From NCBI GenBank assembly GCA_002224055.1, contig AZLU01000065.1:177152-202949 (forward strand): a DNA stretch of 25,798 nt. The letters run 5' to 3'. Below the pieces are notes generated by a model. The model had not been told where the DNA came from, did not search any database, and saw only the letters and a program-made list of their open reading frames with translations. Position 1 is the first letter of the stretch, and every line of letters begins with the position of its first letter. Below, in pieces: positions 11,896 to 21,658 of this stretch. The DNA comes from Pezizomycotina sp. ARF18. Lineage: Eukaryota; Ascomycota. A program made the translations under genes and the position numbers.

Positions 11896-13231
11896 AATAA
11901 AATAAAGAAGGGAAAAAAGAGTGAGATTTATACTTTTATTCCCCCACTTCCTCCTCCTCCTCCCTCTTCCGAATCTGTTGTGATTCTTGTAAATAAGGAG
12001 CAGCTCAAAAAGATGAAAAAAAAAAAGAAAAAAAATTTTAAAAAAAAATACGGAACCGTCGGTCCGGCCTTAGCGCTCCCGTGGAATTACAAACGATCCA
12101 AGCGATTTAATTGAAATGCTAAATGTATCTCCGCTTTTTCCTAGGCTCCTTCGATTCGTTAAAATCTCTTCTCTCTTTTTTTAGAAAAAAAAAAAAAAAA
12201 GAAAAAACTTGAGACACAAGCTGTACTGTTAAATGCTAAGGATTAAAATGGAAAAGCTTCTTCGAAAGCAAGAACGGAGGGAAATATCAAATTCGGCCTT
12301 AGTGAAACGACTCATGCAATGTTCTTCGTAAAAAGAAGAAATAACGGGAGGAAGAAAAAGGATCTCGAAGGGCTTAACTTCAATGATCAATCCCTAGAGC
12401 CTTGGAAGATTAACAGAAATTAATCCTATAAATATCGCTCTTATTTACTGAGAATATATACAATTTAGCCTAAAAGTGTTATTCGCGAATGATTGGATAA
12501 AAGACGATACTCTTTACGATAGTCTTTCCTTCTTGGTGTTAGAAATACGAACACACGCCCTTCTTCTCGCCCCGTTACTGAAATTTACGCGATGTTATGA
12601 TCAATATACAGCGGTAAAACCCCACAAAAATCCTTTTAGACTAGCCAAACAAAATTAAATGCACGCGATATATCACACGCTTAACCACGTGGCAACTGTT
12701 AATCAGAGTGCTATTCGCCTTATTATAACACGCTCGCTTTTTTCGATACGATCTTCCACGGTCTAGAACTCCTTGGTCCGTTTCGTGAACGAACTAAGAA
12801 GGAACCCCCTTGTTCTTAAGCCTTCTTAATTAAAAAATTAGTCAACAGCGACTTGTATCGCGAAGCTATTAAGCTAGCTTCTTCTCCTTTAATCAAAAAA
12901 TAGGGAAGATTAGGGTGGTTCAATGAGGATGAGGAAAACAATGTTCGAGAGCTGTGCAAAACGGAAAGAAGAAAGTTAGTTCTTCACATGATAGAACATG
13001 GTCCCACTGTATTCCTCGCGCGATTACAGCTACCGCGCCAATGCATGCAAGGATCCTAGTTTAAAAAAAGCTACCGTTTGTTATTAATGAATTTCCTATC
13101 GTCATGTTCTTGACCTTTATTTTCTTTGTATCGCATCCGATAGGCGAGTCAAAAGTTCGCTTTGCTATTAGACAGTTATATTATCACCAATTTCTAGGCC
13201 ACTAATCAATGCAAGATCACTTGAATAAATC

Positions 13232-14248
13232 TCACTCCCCGTCGACGCTATCTTCCTCCTCGTTGGCAGAGACGTACTCGTCCGTGTCCTCCTTCGAAGC
13301 CTGCCTCGGTTCGCTGTGCTTGTACGGCTTTGCGATCGTGAGGTTCAGAACAATGTTGGGAATTTGTTTTCCGGGCTCTTCGTCGTCTACGGAGATGCTA
13401 ATGTCCACGTGGAACCACTCCCGGCGCCTCTGTTCCAGGATAGCGTCCGCGATCGAAAGCACATTCCCAGAGCGTCAGACTGGAGAGTGTCCATGACGCT
13501 TTGAAGGTTGGTTGCGAACGACGAGGTGGCGTTGCTGTCCCCCTGGAGCTGGGAAGGGGTCGGATAGAGACGCAGTAGTTCAGGATCGAGTAGTCTTCTC
13601 CGAGAGTTACGACGTGGTTTCGATGGGGCGCGTGGGAAAGACGGGCTTGACCAGTGACTTGATAAGTGATTTGATGTCTGGGGCGGAAAGTTTAGCTCAA
13701 ATGAATAGTTTTTAATGGTTTGGTTGTTTTTTTTGGGGGGACTATACCGTTACCAGTTGCAGGCTGCTTCTTACGCTGCCTCCTCGAGGTAGCAGGCTGC
13801 TTTGGATCTTCCCTACCCTTCCCCTTAGGCGCAGGCGTTTTCTCCGCATCCTTGGAAGCCGTAGCTCTGGTGACTGCCCTCATCCTGGCCGGTTTCTCAG
13901 ATGCATCTGCGTTCTTATCAACATTCCTACGGCAACGCTTCTAGAAGTTTGTTAATGTTAAAAATACTTTTGCGGGATGAAAAAAATAAAGTAAAGGTCA
14001 TTCAGAACTTACGTTTCCTGACGCCCTGCTCTTCCTTTCCATCTTGTGCTTGTCGCTCTGCGACTTGTAGGAGCTGAGTACCTGCTTCGTCAGACGCACG
14101 ATTTCTCCGGTGTTGTCGCCGAATCGATTGTCATCAACGTACGAGCCGGATTGATCTCGTCTTTCAAGGCTTTGATTTCATCGGTTGCTACGTTGAATTT
14201 ATCTGCAACCCGAAGGAAAGAATTTATACACTTGCGTTTTGGCGGCAT
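13232..14248 (-). CDS. hypothetical protein A of a tandem paralogue pair; one intron, frameshifted
   Basis: I do not recognise this gene. The start is the ATG at 14248 (MPPKRKCINSFLRVADKFNV) and the stop is TGA at 13232-13234. An intron fits at 13941-14012 (GTAAGT donor, TTAAC branch-like site, TAG acceptor) and keeps phase 0. The first exon looks helical or coiled-coil (KALKDEIN, TGEIVRLTKQVLSSYKSQSD). The second opens with a very basic Lys/Arg/Pro linker with KGKGRE and RRQRKKQ, a likely nuclear localisation signal. A C-terminal domain follows, read across frameshifts near 13690, 13615, 13550 and 13480. It contains DIKSLIKSLVKPVFP, TLGEDYSILNYCVSIRP, LSIADAILEQRRREWFHVDI and an acidic tail. 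This domain aligns with that of the gene immediately upstream (14538-15391). A DNA- or chromatin-associated role is only an inference from the basic linker. Confidence 0.68.
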
Positions 14249-14537
14249 TATTAACAAGCCAGAAAGTCAAGCTTAACGTGTTTGTTGATGTTACTGCTAT
14301 AGCATTCTTTTTGTTTCTGGAGGAAAAAAAGAAAAGAAGAAGAAAGAACCCTTATAGTCAACGACTGCCATTAAACTTTCGTGCACATTTTATTAAAGAG
14401 GATTTTTAATAGCAATATTATCAGTAAATGCGGTGCATTTTACCGCAATCAAAGTCAATGAACTCGAGATTCCTAGTAGTAATAGATTATATACATAATG
14501 TAGCTCTCCATTTGTGCTATCAAATCCAATGTTGTAT

Positions 14538-15391
14538 TCACTTGTCTCCGTCATCTTCGATATTAAGCCCGTACGATTTACCAGGTGACGTTGGTGACGC
14601 TGCATCTTCCCCCGCCTTAGCTAGCTCCTCTTCGTCCTCCGGCTCAACCTCGCCTATCCTCGCAATGGCAAACATCACTTTAACGCACGGGCTCCTCTTA
14701 TTCATCCTAAGCGGCGGCCTCGCCCTGTCCGTCGTCGATCCAAGCTTTGATATCCACGTTAAACCACGCGCTGCCCCTTTCTTCCGAAACCGCGGTTATA
14801 ACAGAAAGAATAACGTCTATGCTTTGCATGTCGAGGTGGCTGCCGAGCACCTGGCAGAGGTAGTCCTGGAAGTCGATTTCGCTCCCGTTTTGATGGTGAA
14901 CGGGTACAGCGTCGTGAAATTCGATATCGAGAGCGACTGATGTCCAAGGTGAAGCTGTGGAGCTCGATGGCGGCGTCCGAGCGCTCCGGCTTGAGGAGCT
15001 TCTTGATGTCGGTTTTGAACGTGGGCGGGACCGGCGCTGAGGTGGCTGCTTCCCTGGGACTTTCTGGTGGTTCGTTGATGTTCTAAAGGAGATATTGTGT
15101 CAGAATTATAGAAAGGTTTATACATTGCAAACGACGTAGCCATACTTGTGGTGTTTGCTTGTTGGTCTAAAGACTTATTATTGTCATCTGGGTTCGAAGG
15201 ACAGCCGCGAGAGCTGAACCACCGACAGGGAGAGCTTTTGCGTCCTCTGGCTGCTGTATCGCGTTGATCTTGGCGGAATTACTTGTGGACGCTGGGCCTG
15301 ATCGAGTCTTTCCCCTGAGGGCTCCAGAGCAGGTTTAGTTTCTACTACCTCTCCTTTCGGCTCCCGTTCTTTGCGGCAAAGCTTCGCTCAT
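14538..15391 (-). CDS. hypothetical protein B of a tandem paralogue pair; one intron, frameshifted
   Basis: I do not recognise this gene. The proposed start is the ATG at 15391 (MSEALPQRTGAERRGS) and the stop is TGA at 14538-14540. A probable intron at 15083-15145 (GTATGG donor, TTTAG acceptor) separates a low-complexity N-terminus from the conserved part, which begins NINEPPESPREAA. The C-terminal domain contains TFKTDIKKLLKPE, HQNGSEIDFQDYLCQVLGS, VILSVITAVSEERGSAWFNV and VKVMFAIARIGEVEPEDEEE, and an acidic tail. The blocks DIK-LLKP, a long amphipathic helix, WF-VDI and a final E/D-rich tail match protein A in the same order, so the two genes look like old tandem duplicates. It lacks the long basic linker of protein A. 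Frameshifts are needed near 14960, 14930, 14820 and 14710. The N-terminal exon is the least certain part. Confidence 0.66.
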
Positions 15392-15874
15392 TGTGTTTGT
15401 CTGTCGAATCTAGAGCTATCGTTACAGCGAATAGTCTCTATGAAGCTAGTCCTAGAAGTTGATGTGCTCCAGGGCGTGGTCGAAACTGTGTATTGTCGAG
15501 AAGCAGGTTTATGGGTTGCTTGTTGCGAGGCTATATTTATTTGCAATTATTTGGCTATCAATGATTTTAAGAGATAGCTGACTTGTTTCAAATACTAACA
15601 TTTGAATCCCTACGCATAACAATAAAAATCTTGGTTGTTTCGAATCCATTCAACAATGTATCTGCAATTGCTACTTTGCGGAACCTGCAGGTTACTGTGT
15701 GCACTTGAAACGAAACCGATTCGATTTCACACTGAATCAATGTCACTATCGTAGGGGCTAATATTCTATCTATACTATTAGTACAAATTAAAATGCTTTT
15801 GTACGCCAATATCGAAAACAGTTGTAATGATATGCTATAATTTGCATGCAGTACTCTTTTCTGAGCCACTTTTC

Positions 15875-17980
15875 TTATTTCTGTTTCGCTTCGTTGGTCT
15901 TGTAGCTTATGAAATGTCCCAAGTTCAACTGCACCTCGTCCGCCCTCTCCCTCAGCTCCGGCTGCGTCCTCTTGTCGACGCGCTTTGCCATGGCTTTAAC
16001 CTTGGGAGCCAGTTTCTTCAGCTCGGCCAGGAACCCGCGCTGCACGAAGACGGGTGCATCGTAATCGAACGCACTGTCGGCGTATATTTCGTATAGGATG
16101 TCTAAAGCCTCGACCGCGGGCTCGGCCGGCGTCTTTGCAGCGAAGATACCGCGTTGATGAGGAAAACGCCAATCTCAGCGTTGACGTCCACCTGCCTTGG
16201 GCCATGGCGAGGTTCCCGGTGACGCCGATGCACTTTGCCTTGAGCTCTGCGTTCTCTGTCGCTGCATAAAGCGCCATGAAAGCCTTGTGCTGCCCGTTGC
16301 TGACGTCGAGCTGTCCCTTTGTAACCTTTGCGAGGGCCCAGCAGAGCCCGGCCAGCGTCTCCGCAAGCTCCACGTCGGCTGTGTTGCCCAATAGCACGGC
16401 GTAACGCCCTTGATCCAGATTTCTGTGAGAACTGAGTCCAGTACTGCTTGAGTGCAGGTGGGAAATTGTCTACGAGCTCTACGACAATCCACGCCAGGTT
16501 ATTCAGGACCGTGAGAGCCCTCAATTGTACCAGCGAGCCTAACGTCGTGGTAGGAGGCACGGAAACAATGCTCAGCACCGAAACCGCCACGTCTTCTAGG
16601 AATAGTTTGAGGATCTGCTCTGTTGCCTGCGGTACCTGCTGTTTTGCCTTTACAGCGCCGATGGAGCCTTCCTCGCCGATGACCTCAGCCATGTCTTCTT
16701 CTATCTCGTCCATATCGTCGTCGTCTCCATCCTTGCCCTCATCTTCATCCATCTCGTGATCTTCCTCGTTTGCCTCGTCTGCGCCCGCGGTGGTGCCGTT
16801 CGGTCCCTCCTCGAGGTCAAACTGAACATTCGTTGCCAGGCTCGCCAGCACTTCGAGTGCGGTTTCCAGGACGAGCGCTTGCGTATTTAACGTCTGGTTG
16901 AAATTCTGGTTCGCTTTCAAGATCTGCGTGAGGGTAGAAGTGATCTTCAGCTCCGAGATGCCAAAGTTTTCTGCCAAACCTTCTTGAAGAAGGTCCATCT
17001 CGAGGCCTAAGGAGTGGATGACGCCTAATTGGAGTTAGAGGTTAACGATAGCAGAAACTTGAAGGAGTTTACATACCGCACGTCGACACAGTCCTCAGCT
17101 GGACGAATAAATCGTCAGAAAGGACCTCTGAGAGCTTGACCAGAAGTTCCATGTGCTCGTCCCTCGTGACGAAGCGCTTCGCGACATCTTCATTCTCCTC
17201 CACGACGGACAGGAGACACATTCCAGAGCTCGCCTGCACCTTTTCGGGGCCTTTGCGTCAGGATGGAGAATTCCCATTAGGAACTCTATTATTTCCGGGA
17301 CCGCGACTTCATCAAGTGCTTTCTGGTTTGTTTCGCTTTAAATCGGGGTGTATGTTAGCATTGAATACTCCGAGGAGTAAAATAAAGGATTCCCGTCGCA
17401 TACCAGATGTTCTTTAGCAGGTATATCAGAATATCTGCGCATTCCCACAATATAACCTGCAATTCTTGGGCTATCGACGTGGGGTTCGTTGCAATATTCT
17501 GGATGCCGATTTTAATCTATAATAAGATCGTTAGAAGATAATCTCGCTTCTTTTCTGCTGTTCAATTGATTTCACAAAGCTCACAACATTCGCAACAGCC
17601 TCCTTAGCCGGGACCAGTATTTTCTCCCTGTAGAGGTGCACGGCCAAATCGTAGCCTTCTCCCTCTACAAGGCTTCTCAGCGCCGCCCACGTGAGCATAA
17701 CGTTCTCGTCCGTCGGTCCGTCAGGGAACTTCCATGAGCTTCTTGACGATTTTCTCTTTCAGGAGGAGCTTCCTGCAGGTGTCGTCCTCGACCAGGTTCG
17801 GGATCGCGGCCAGGGAAAGCTTGCGGTCCTCGGTTGCGGATGCGATGCCGGCGACTATAGGTAGGATCTTCTGGTCGCGGATAATCTCGTTCGTCGCGGA
17901 GTTGATGTTGATCGCATTCGGTTGCCCGCGCGCGGGCCGTGGGAGCTGCGGACTGGCTCTTTGCGCTTTGATTTGCCCAT
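15875..17980 (-). CDS. SYO1: symportin Syo1, ARM/HEAT-repeat importer of Rpl5/Rpl11; three introns, frameshifted
   Basis: Syo1 binds ribosomal proteins uL18 (Rpl5) and uL5 (Rpl11) in the cytoplasm and carries them together into the nucleus with Kap104, feeding 5S RNP assembly (family knowledge). The start is the ATG at 17980 (MGKSKRKEPVRSSHGPRAGN), a short basic N-terminus as expected for the import signal. The stop is TAA at 15875-15877. Introns fit at 17517-17584, 17323-17403 and 17025-17076, leaving about 635 residues, close to the family length. Helical repeats run throughout, for example KLSLAAIPNLVEDDTCRKLL, NVMLTWAALRSLVEGEGYDL, IKIGIQNIATNP and ALTVLNNLAWIVVELVD. A long Asp/Glu-rich loop (about 16670-16790) matches the acidic loop that helps bind cargo. 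The C-terminus ends LNLGHFISYKTNEAKQK. Frame changes occur near 17922, 17728, 17404, 17245, 16420, 16190 and 16110. It is transcribed divergently from ESF2. Confidence 0.86.
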
Positions 17981-18333
17981 TGCGATTTTAGGATGACTGA
18001 ATAGGTCTTTGAAGTAGAAATAGGGACTGAAGGAGTTGAAGAAGCGTTTTAAAAAGTCAAACGGTCAATTGGGTTTTTGAATTCTTTTTAAGCTTCTGCG
18101 TTTTGCTATAAAAAGTTTTTTTCTTTTTGCCGCTCCCGCCTGCTGTTTTTAAAGTGCAGGAATAAGCGAAAAGATTCCTTATCGATAAAAAATAGGAAAT
18201 AGGAAATAGCACGTGCGGCCCAAAAAAAAAAAGAAAAAAAAAGAAAAAAACGAGTCTCTCATTTTATCGCGGTCAAAACTTTTACAATATTAAAACGATC
18301 TCAATCTATCACTACAAGTCCAATTCATACGCC
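17981..18333. promoter_or_regulatory. shared divergent promoter of SYO1 and ESF2
   Basis: 353 bp separate the two start codons, so both genes must use this interval. It contains CACGTG at 18210-18215 (embedded in GCACGTGC, the Cbf1/bHLH E-box), a repeated ATAGGAA element just before it (about 18191-18208), and an A-rich tract (about 18221-18250) that could keep the promoter free of nucleosomes. The role of each element is inferred. Confidence 0.7.
18210..18215. promoter_or_regulatory. CACGTG E-box (Cbf1/bHLH-type)
   Basis: A palindromic hexamer between two ribosome-biogenesis genes. Cbf1-type factors bind this site, and in some yeasts they act at ribosomal-protein promoters. Position and palindromy are seen; binding is inferred. 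Confidence 0.45.
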
Positions 18334-19499
18334 ATGCCCCCCTCGGATAGCAAGCAATCGAAACGCAACGAATGGCTCTCCATCGGCGACAGCGACACTG
18401 AAGATGATAGCGCCGGTCACGACTCTGAGGACGACTTGCACGCGAGCAGGGCCGCCGCGACGGCCAGCGTAGATCCTCGAAGTGGCGGAAGGTAGAGCAA
18501 GAAGACGAAACTTCCGATGACGAGGATGAAGCAATCGAGAATAGAGCTACGGGAAATACAAGAGAAGACGATGGCAGCGACGATTACGAAGGTGAAGATG
18601 ACGACGAAGATGACGACGACGGCGGGTTCGACAAGCTCGTTGAAGCCGCAAAGTCAAAGTACGGCAAGCTCGACGCAACATCCAATCGCTCGGTAACGAC
18701 GGGCGACGATTCAATAATAACAAACCCGTCGCAAATGAAAGCCCTCACGAAATCGGAGCTCCTCGCCTCGAAAGCGCGCGTGAAAAAGACCGGCGTCGTC
18801 TACCTGTCCCGCATACCACCGTTCATGAAACCGCAAAAGGTGAAACACTTACTTTCGAGGTTCGGCACCGTCGGGCGCATATTCTTAGCCCCCGAGGATC
18901 CTAAATCGTACAAGAAGCGGGTTAAATTCGGCGGAAACAAGAAGCGCAACTTTGACGAAGGGTGGGTAGAGTTTGCGAGCAAGAAGCACGCCAGGCTCTG
19001 CGCGGAGACGCTGAACACGCAGCAGATCGGCGGGAAGAAAGGGAACTACTACTACGATGACGTGTGGAATATAAAGTACCTGCCGAAGTTCAAGTGGCAT
19101 CACTTGACGGAGCAGATCGGTAAGCGCACTAGTCTATTAATTTATTATTGTTGATGCTAACTTTTTCTAGCAAACGAGAACGCTTCGAAGCAAGCAAGAC
19201 TGCGTGCCGAAATCGCCCAGTCGACCAGGGAGAACAAGCGGTACATACAGAACGTGGAACGGGCAAAGATGATAGAGAACATGCAAGCGTCCAAGAAGAG
19301 GAAGCTCGGATCCGAGGGCCAAGCCGCTGGCGAGTCTACTGCAAAGGAGCCCAAGGTTGAAATACGGCGCCAGTTCAGACAAAACACGGCAATCATAGAA
19401 GGCAAGATCGGTGGTAAAGCTAAAGGCGGCGGCGGCGGCGGCGGCGCCGACCGGGATCAGCAAAAGGCACTTCAAACGCTCCTCGGAAAGATTTTCTAG
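18334..19499 (+). CDS. ESF2: Esf2/ABT1 family pre-rRNA processing factor; one intron, one frameshift
   Basis: Esf2 (ABT1 in animals) is a nucleolar RNA-binding protein of the small-subunit processome. It stimulates the helicase Dbp8 and is needed for early cleavages giving 18S rRNA. The start is the ATG at 18334 (MPPSDSKQSKRNEWLSIGDS). An acidic Ser/Asp/Glu-rich N-terminus runs to about residue 110, as in the family. The RRM-like domain follows, with GVVYLSRIPPFMKPQKVKHL, FGTVGRIFLAPED, NFDEGWVEFASKKHARLCAE and the signature YYYDDVWNIKYLPKFKWHHL. A 51-nt intron (19120-19170, GTAAGC donor, GCTAAC branch site, TAG acceptor) interrupts the helix after the RRM. The tail is basic, with an RRQFRQN segment, a poly-Gly run and a final LGKIF. 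A single frameshift near 18475 separates the acidic N-terminus from the rest. The stop is TAG at 19497-19499. About 370 residues; slightly longer than yeast Esf2. Confidence 0.94.
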
Positions 19500-19554
19500 A
19501 TCTAGATGCATGTTTGTATAATATTCTGTAGCTTAATACATGTAATAATAGCTT

Positions 19555-21284
19555 CTACTCTTTGTCCCGCACCGTCATCTCATCAAACTCGTCCAGTAAC
19601 TCATCCACGCTAATCTCCGGCAGACTATTCTCATCCTCGTCATCGTCTTCGTCCATCTCAGAAGACGGTGCAGCAGGCTTTGCGGGAGCTTCCATCTCGA
19701 CGCCGTGCATCTTCGTCGTGTGCCTCGTAGACTCCCTGCCGGACTTGTACAGCTGCAGGGTGCTCCTGAGGTCGGTGTCCTCCTCGATATCCCTGAGGAA
19801 CATCTCGAACTCCCTCTCCATGCGGTCCTGGTCCGCCTTCTTCGGCAGGAGCTCCCTTCGTCCTTGGCCATGCGCCTGAGCTTCCACCCCTGTTCTTGTT
19901 CTTCTTCTTGCGCTGGTAGTGCTTCTTGACGAGCACGACCTCGGGTATCAGGCTCGGTGGCTCTTCTCCAGCTGCTCGAACTCCCGGTTGTTGAAGTTGT
20001 GTCGGCGAGGAAATAGCCCATCGCGGAATCTCCCGGGTGCAGGAGGCCGCCGAGGTGCGTCCTGATCAGGTACGTCTTGTCGCTGGTCCCATGTCCGAAG
20101 CTTTGGCAACCTGCACGTCCGCAAGCACCCAGTGACCCTTTGTCGGGCCTAGCGGCTCGATATCTAGCACGATAAACTCTGTAAGGTCTGTGGCGTCCGC
20201 CAGGGAAGTGAAAGGTTCCCTCCAGTACACGGGCGTCGAGATTTCGCACGTCGCCAGCGTATTCGGGTTAACGTAATGCGTGTTGTTCCCTACCCTGTAG
20301 CACAATATCATCGGATCTATATTTCCAGGCTCCTCGCGAGCTTCATCGGCAAGCAAACGAGATCATCCTTACATATCGGTATCAACTCCACCGAGTACGT
20401 GAACTTGAAGCTCTTCGTGCTCGTGTGGATATCGTGCGATATCAGCTCTTCGCTCTTCTTCGTCTTTATCGGCGCCACGGAACCTAAAAAATCCAGCAGT
20501 TTCTGCGCGTGCGTCCTCTGCAAGAAGAAAAAATCCAACCCGTCTTTGACTTCCTTGATGTTTATCGTATCTTTGTGCGCGTTGTGCTTCAGTATCAGCT
20601 GCTCGAGGTACAGGAAAGTCCGCTTGTGGGGCACCTTCTGCCGCATCTGGATGCACGCCCTCCAGGTATTTGCCGTGTAGCTCTTCGCGCAGTCCGGGCA
20701 CTGCTGGTAGGCGACGACGTACTCGACCTCGAAGCTCTGCTGCAGTATCGTCTTCTCGAACGCTTCCTGCTGGATGGTGATCTTGACTTTGACCCTGCGG
20801 GAGTGCGGCTCCGTCCATATGAAGCTTGCGTCGATGATGCGGACCTTCGACAGTCCCCGGAGCTTGCGGAGGCATAGCGCCAGCAGCTCGCGGCTTTCCG
20901 GTGCGGCTTCGATCCAGTGCGCGGGAGGCTGGAGGTAGCGGTCGCAGCCGCGGCAGAAGTGCAGCGTAGCCTCACGTTGGACTCCCTCGCTGATGTCGAT
21001 GTTTAGCTTTATGCAATCGTAGCACATTGTGACGCCGGACGTTCCTAAACTGGCGATCAGTACCGATTCATTCAAAATGTGAGGATATAATGGAAATTTA
21101 CCATCCATGGGAACACCGCAGTTGCAACATAGAACTCTGCGAGGATGAGCAATAACCAAGTTAGTATTCTTTTTTTTTTTTTTTTTTTTTTTCCCCAAGG
21201 AAAACAGAGCTGTGAGTAAAGGTCTTACGTTGCGGCTCCTGCTGGCGCACTCTGCGGGATTGGCATGGGAGTGTCAATCTCCAT
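19555..21284 (-). CDS. NMD3: 60S ribosomal export adaptor Nmd3; two introns, frameshifted
   Basis: Nmd3 binds late pre-60S subunits and carries the leucine-rich signal recognised by Crm1, exporting them from the nucleus. The start is the ATG at 21284 (MEIDTPMPIPQSA) and the stop is TAG at 19555-19557. Introns fit at 21137-21228 and 21045-21101, leaving about 527 residues, as in yeast. The N-terminal zinc-binding region shows VLCCNCGVPMDG, MCYDC, FCRGCDRYLQPP and QQCPDCAKSY, that is, four CxxC pairs. Near-invariant family stretches follow, such as VRIIDASFIWTEPHSRRVKV, VPHKRTFLYLEQLILKH, DGLDFFF and DIHTSTKSFKFTYSVELIPI. The C-terminal part has VVLVKKHY, a basic KRK-type cluster, and an acidic tail with EISVDELLDEFDEM, the position of the nuclear export signal. 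Frameshifts are needed near 20322, 20095, 19997, 19958, 19886 and 19855. It converges with ESF2 and diverges from NOP53. Confidence 0.97.
21045..21101 (-). other. 57-nt stop-free intron in NMD3
   Basis: A GTAAAT donor at 21101 and TTTAG acceptor ending at 21045 join G to GA to give MDGTSGVTMCYDC, matching the spacing of the first two CxxC pairs in Nmd3. The intron is 57 nt, divisible by three and without a stop codon in the coding frame. It therefore looks like coding sequence to an ORF finder (19 extra residues containing FPLYPHILNESVLIASL). Confidence 0.75.
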
Positions 21285-21658
21285 TTTTTAAAAAAGATAT
21301 AGAAATCTGAGTGTATTCGTATATCGAGGAGGGTAGGAAGAAAGAAGTAGATATAAGGGTATATGATATGAAGAATGTGGAAAGGTTGGATTTCTTATAG
21401 AAGGGTGGAAGGATAGACGTATGACTGATAGGAAGAGAAGCTTTCTTTGCTCGCTAATCGATAAGAAATTTTCTTTCCAAATTATTAATTTTTTTTTTTT
21501 TTTTTTTTTTTAGGGCGTGGTGTTTTGGAGGAGCTGCATTTAGTGATTTTTGTGCCGCCGGGAAAATTTTCTCCCAGCAATTAAAAAAATAGTACCACGA
21601 AACTACTTACTTCACGGCGAAACACGATCAACAACGCCGGCGACCAGCAGCATCGACA
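21285..21658. promoter_or_regulatory. shared divergent promoter of NMD3 and NOP53
   Basis: 374 bp separate the two start codons. The interval contains two A/T-symmetric elements, GAAATTTTC (21465-21473) and the perfect palindrome GAAAATTTTC (21562-21571). Both resemble the rRNA-processing element (RRPE) core of yeast ribosome-biogenesis promoters. A long poly(T) tract (about 21488-21511) lies between them. The function is inferred from position and resemblance. Confidence 0.65.

Larger units (their letters stand above)
8498..13231. other. 4.7-kb gene-poor region
   Basis: No coding region can be supported. The small open frames here have no protein-like continuity, and most contain homopolymers. 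The region holds many A/T tracts (for example 8727-8742, 9010-9029, 11587-11606, 11771-11795 and 12184-12200), a CCTTCC-rich pyrimidine tract (11651-11702), a CCT-rich patch near 11950, and the two palindromes annotated separately. Several strong splice-donor-like sites occur (CAG/GTAAGT near 11029-11036 and GAG/GTGAGT near 9812-9818), so untranslated exons or non-coding transcripts are possible but unproven. Confidence 0.55.

Noticed and set aside
11475-11897. Lys-rich and Phe-rich frames on both strands
   Set aside because: They are generated by the A runs and the CCTTCC tract.
15179-15215. tRNA-like GGTTCGAA sequence
   Set aside because: No acceptor stem, D-arm or anticodon arm can be drawn around it, and it lies within the first exon of gene B. 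No convincing tRNA was found elsewhere.
16448-16759. Ser-rich plus-strand frame
   Set aside because: It is the antisense shadow of the acidic loop of SYO1. The same applies to the Ser-rich plus-strand frame at 19562-19879 opposite the NMD3 tail.
19555-21284. NMD3 and neighbours as pseudogenes
   Set aside because: All amino-acid motifs, zinc ligands, intron signals and lengths are intact between frame changes. Decayed genes would also show substitutions at key residues.
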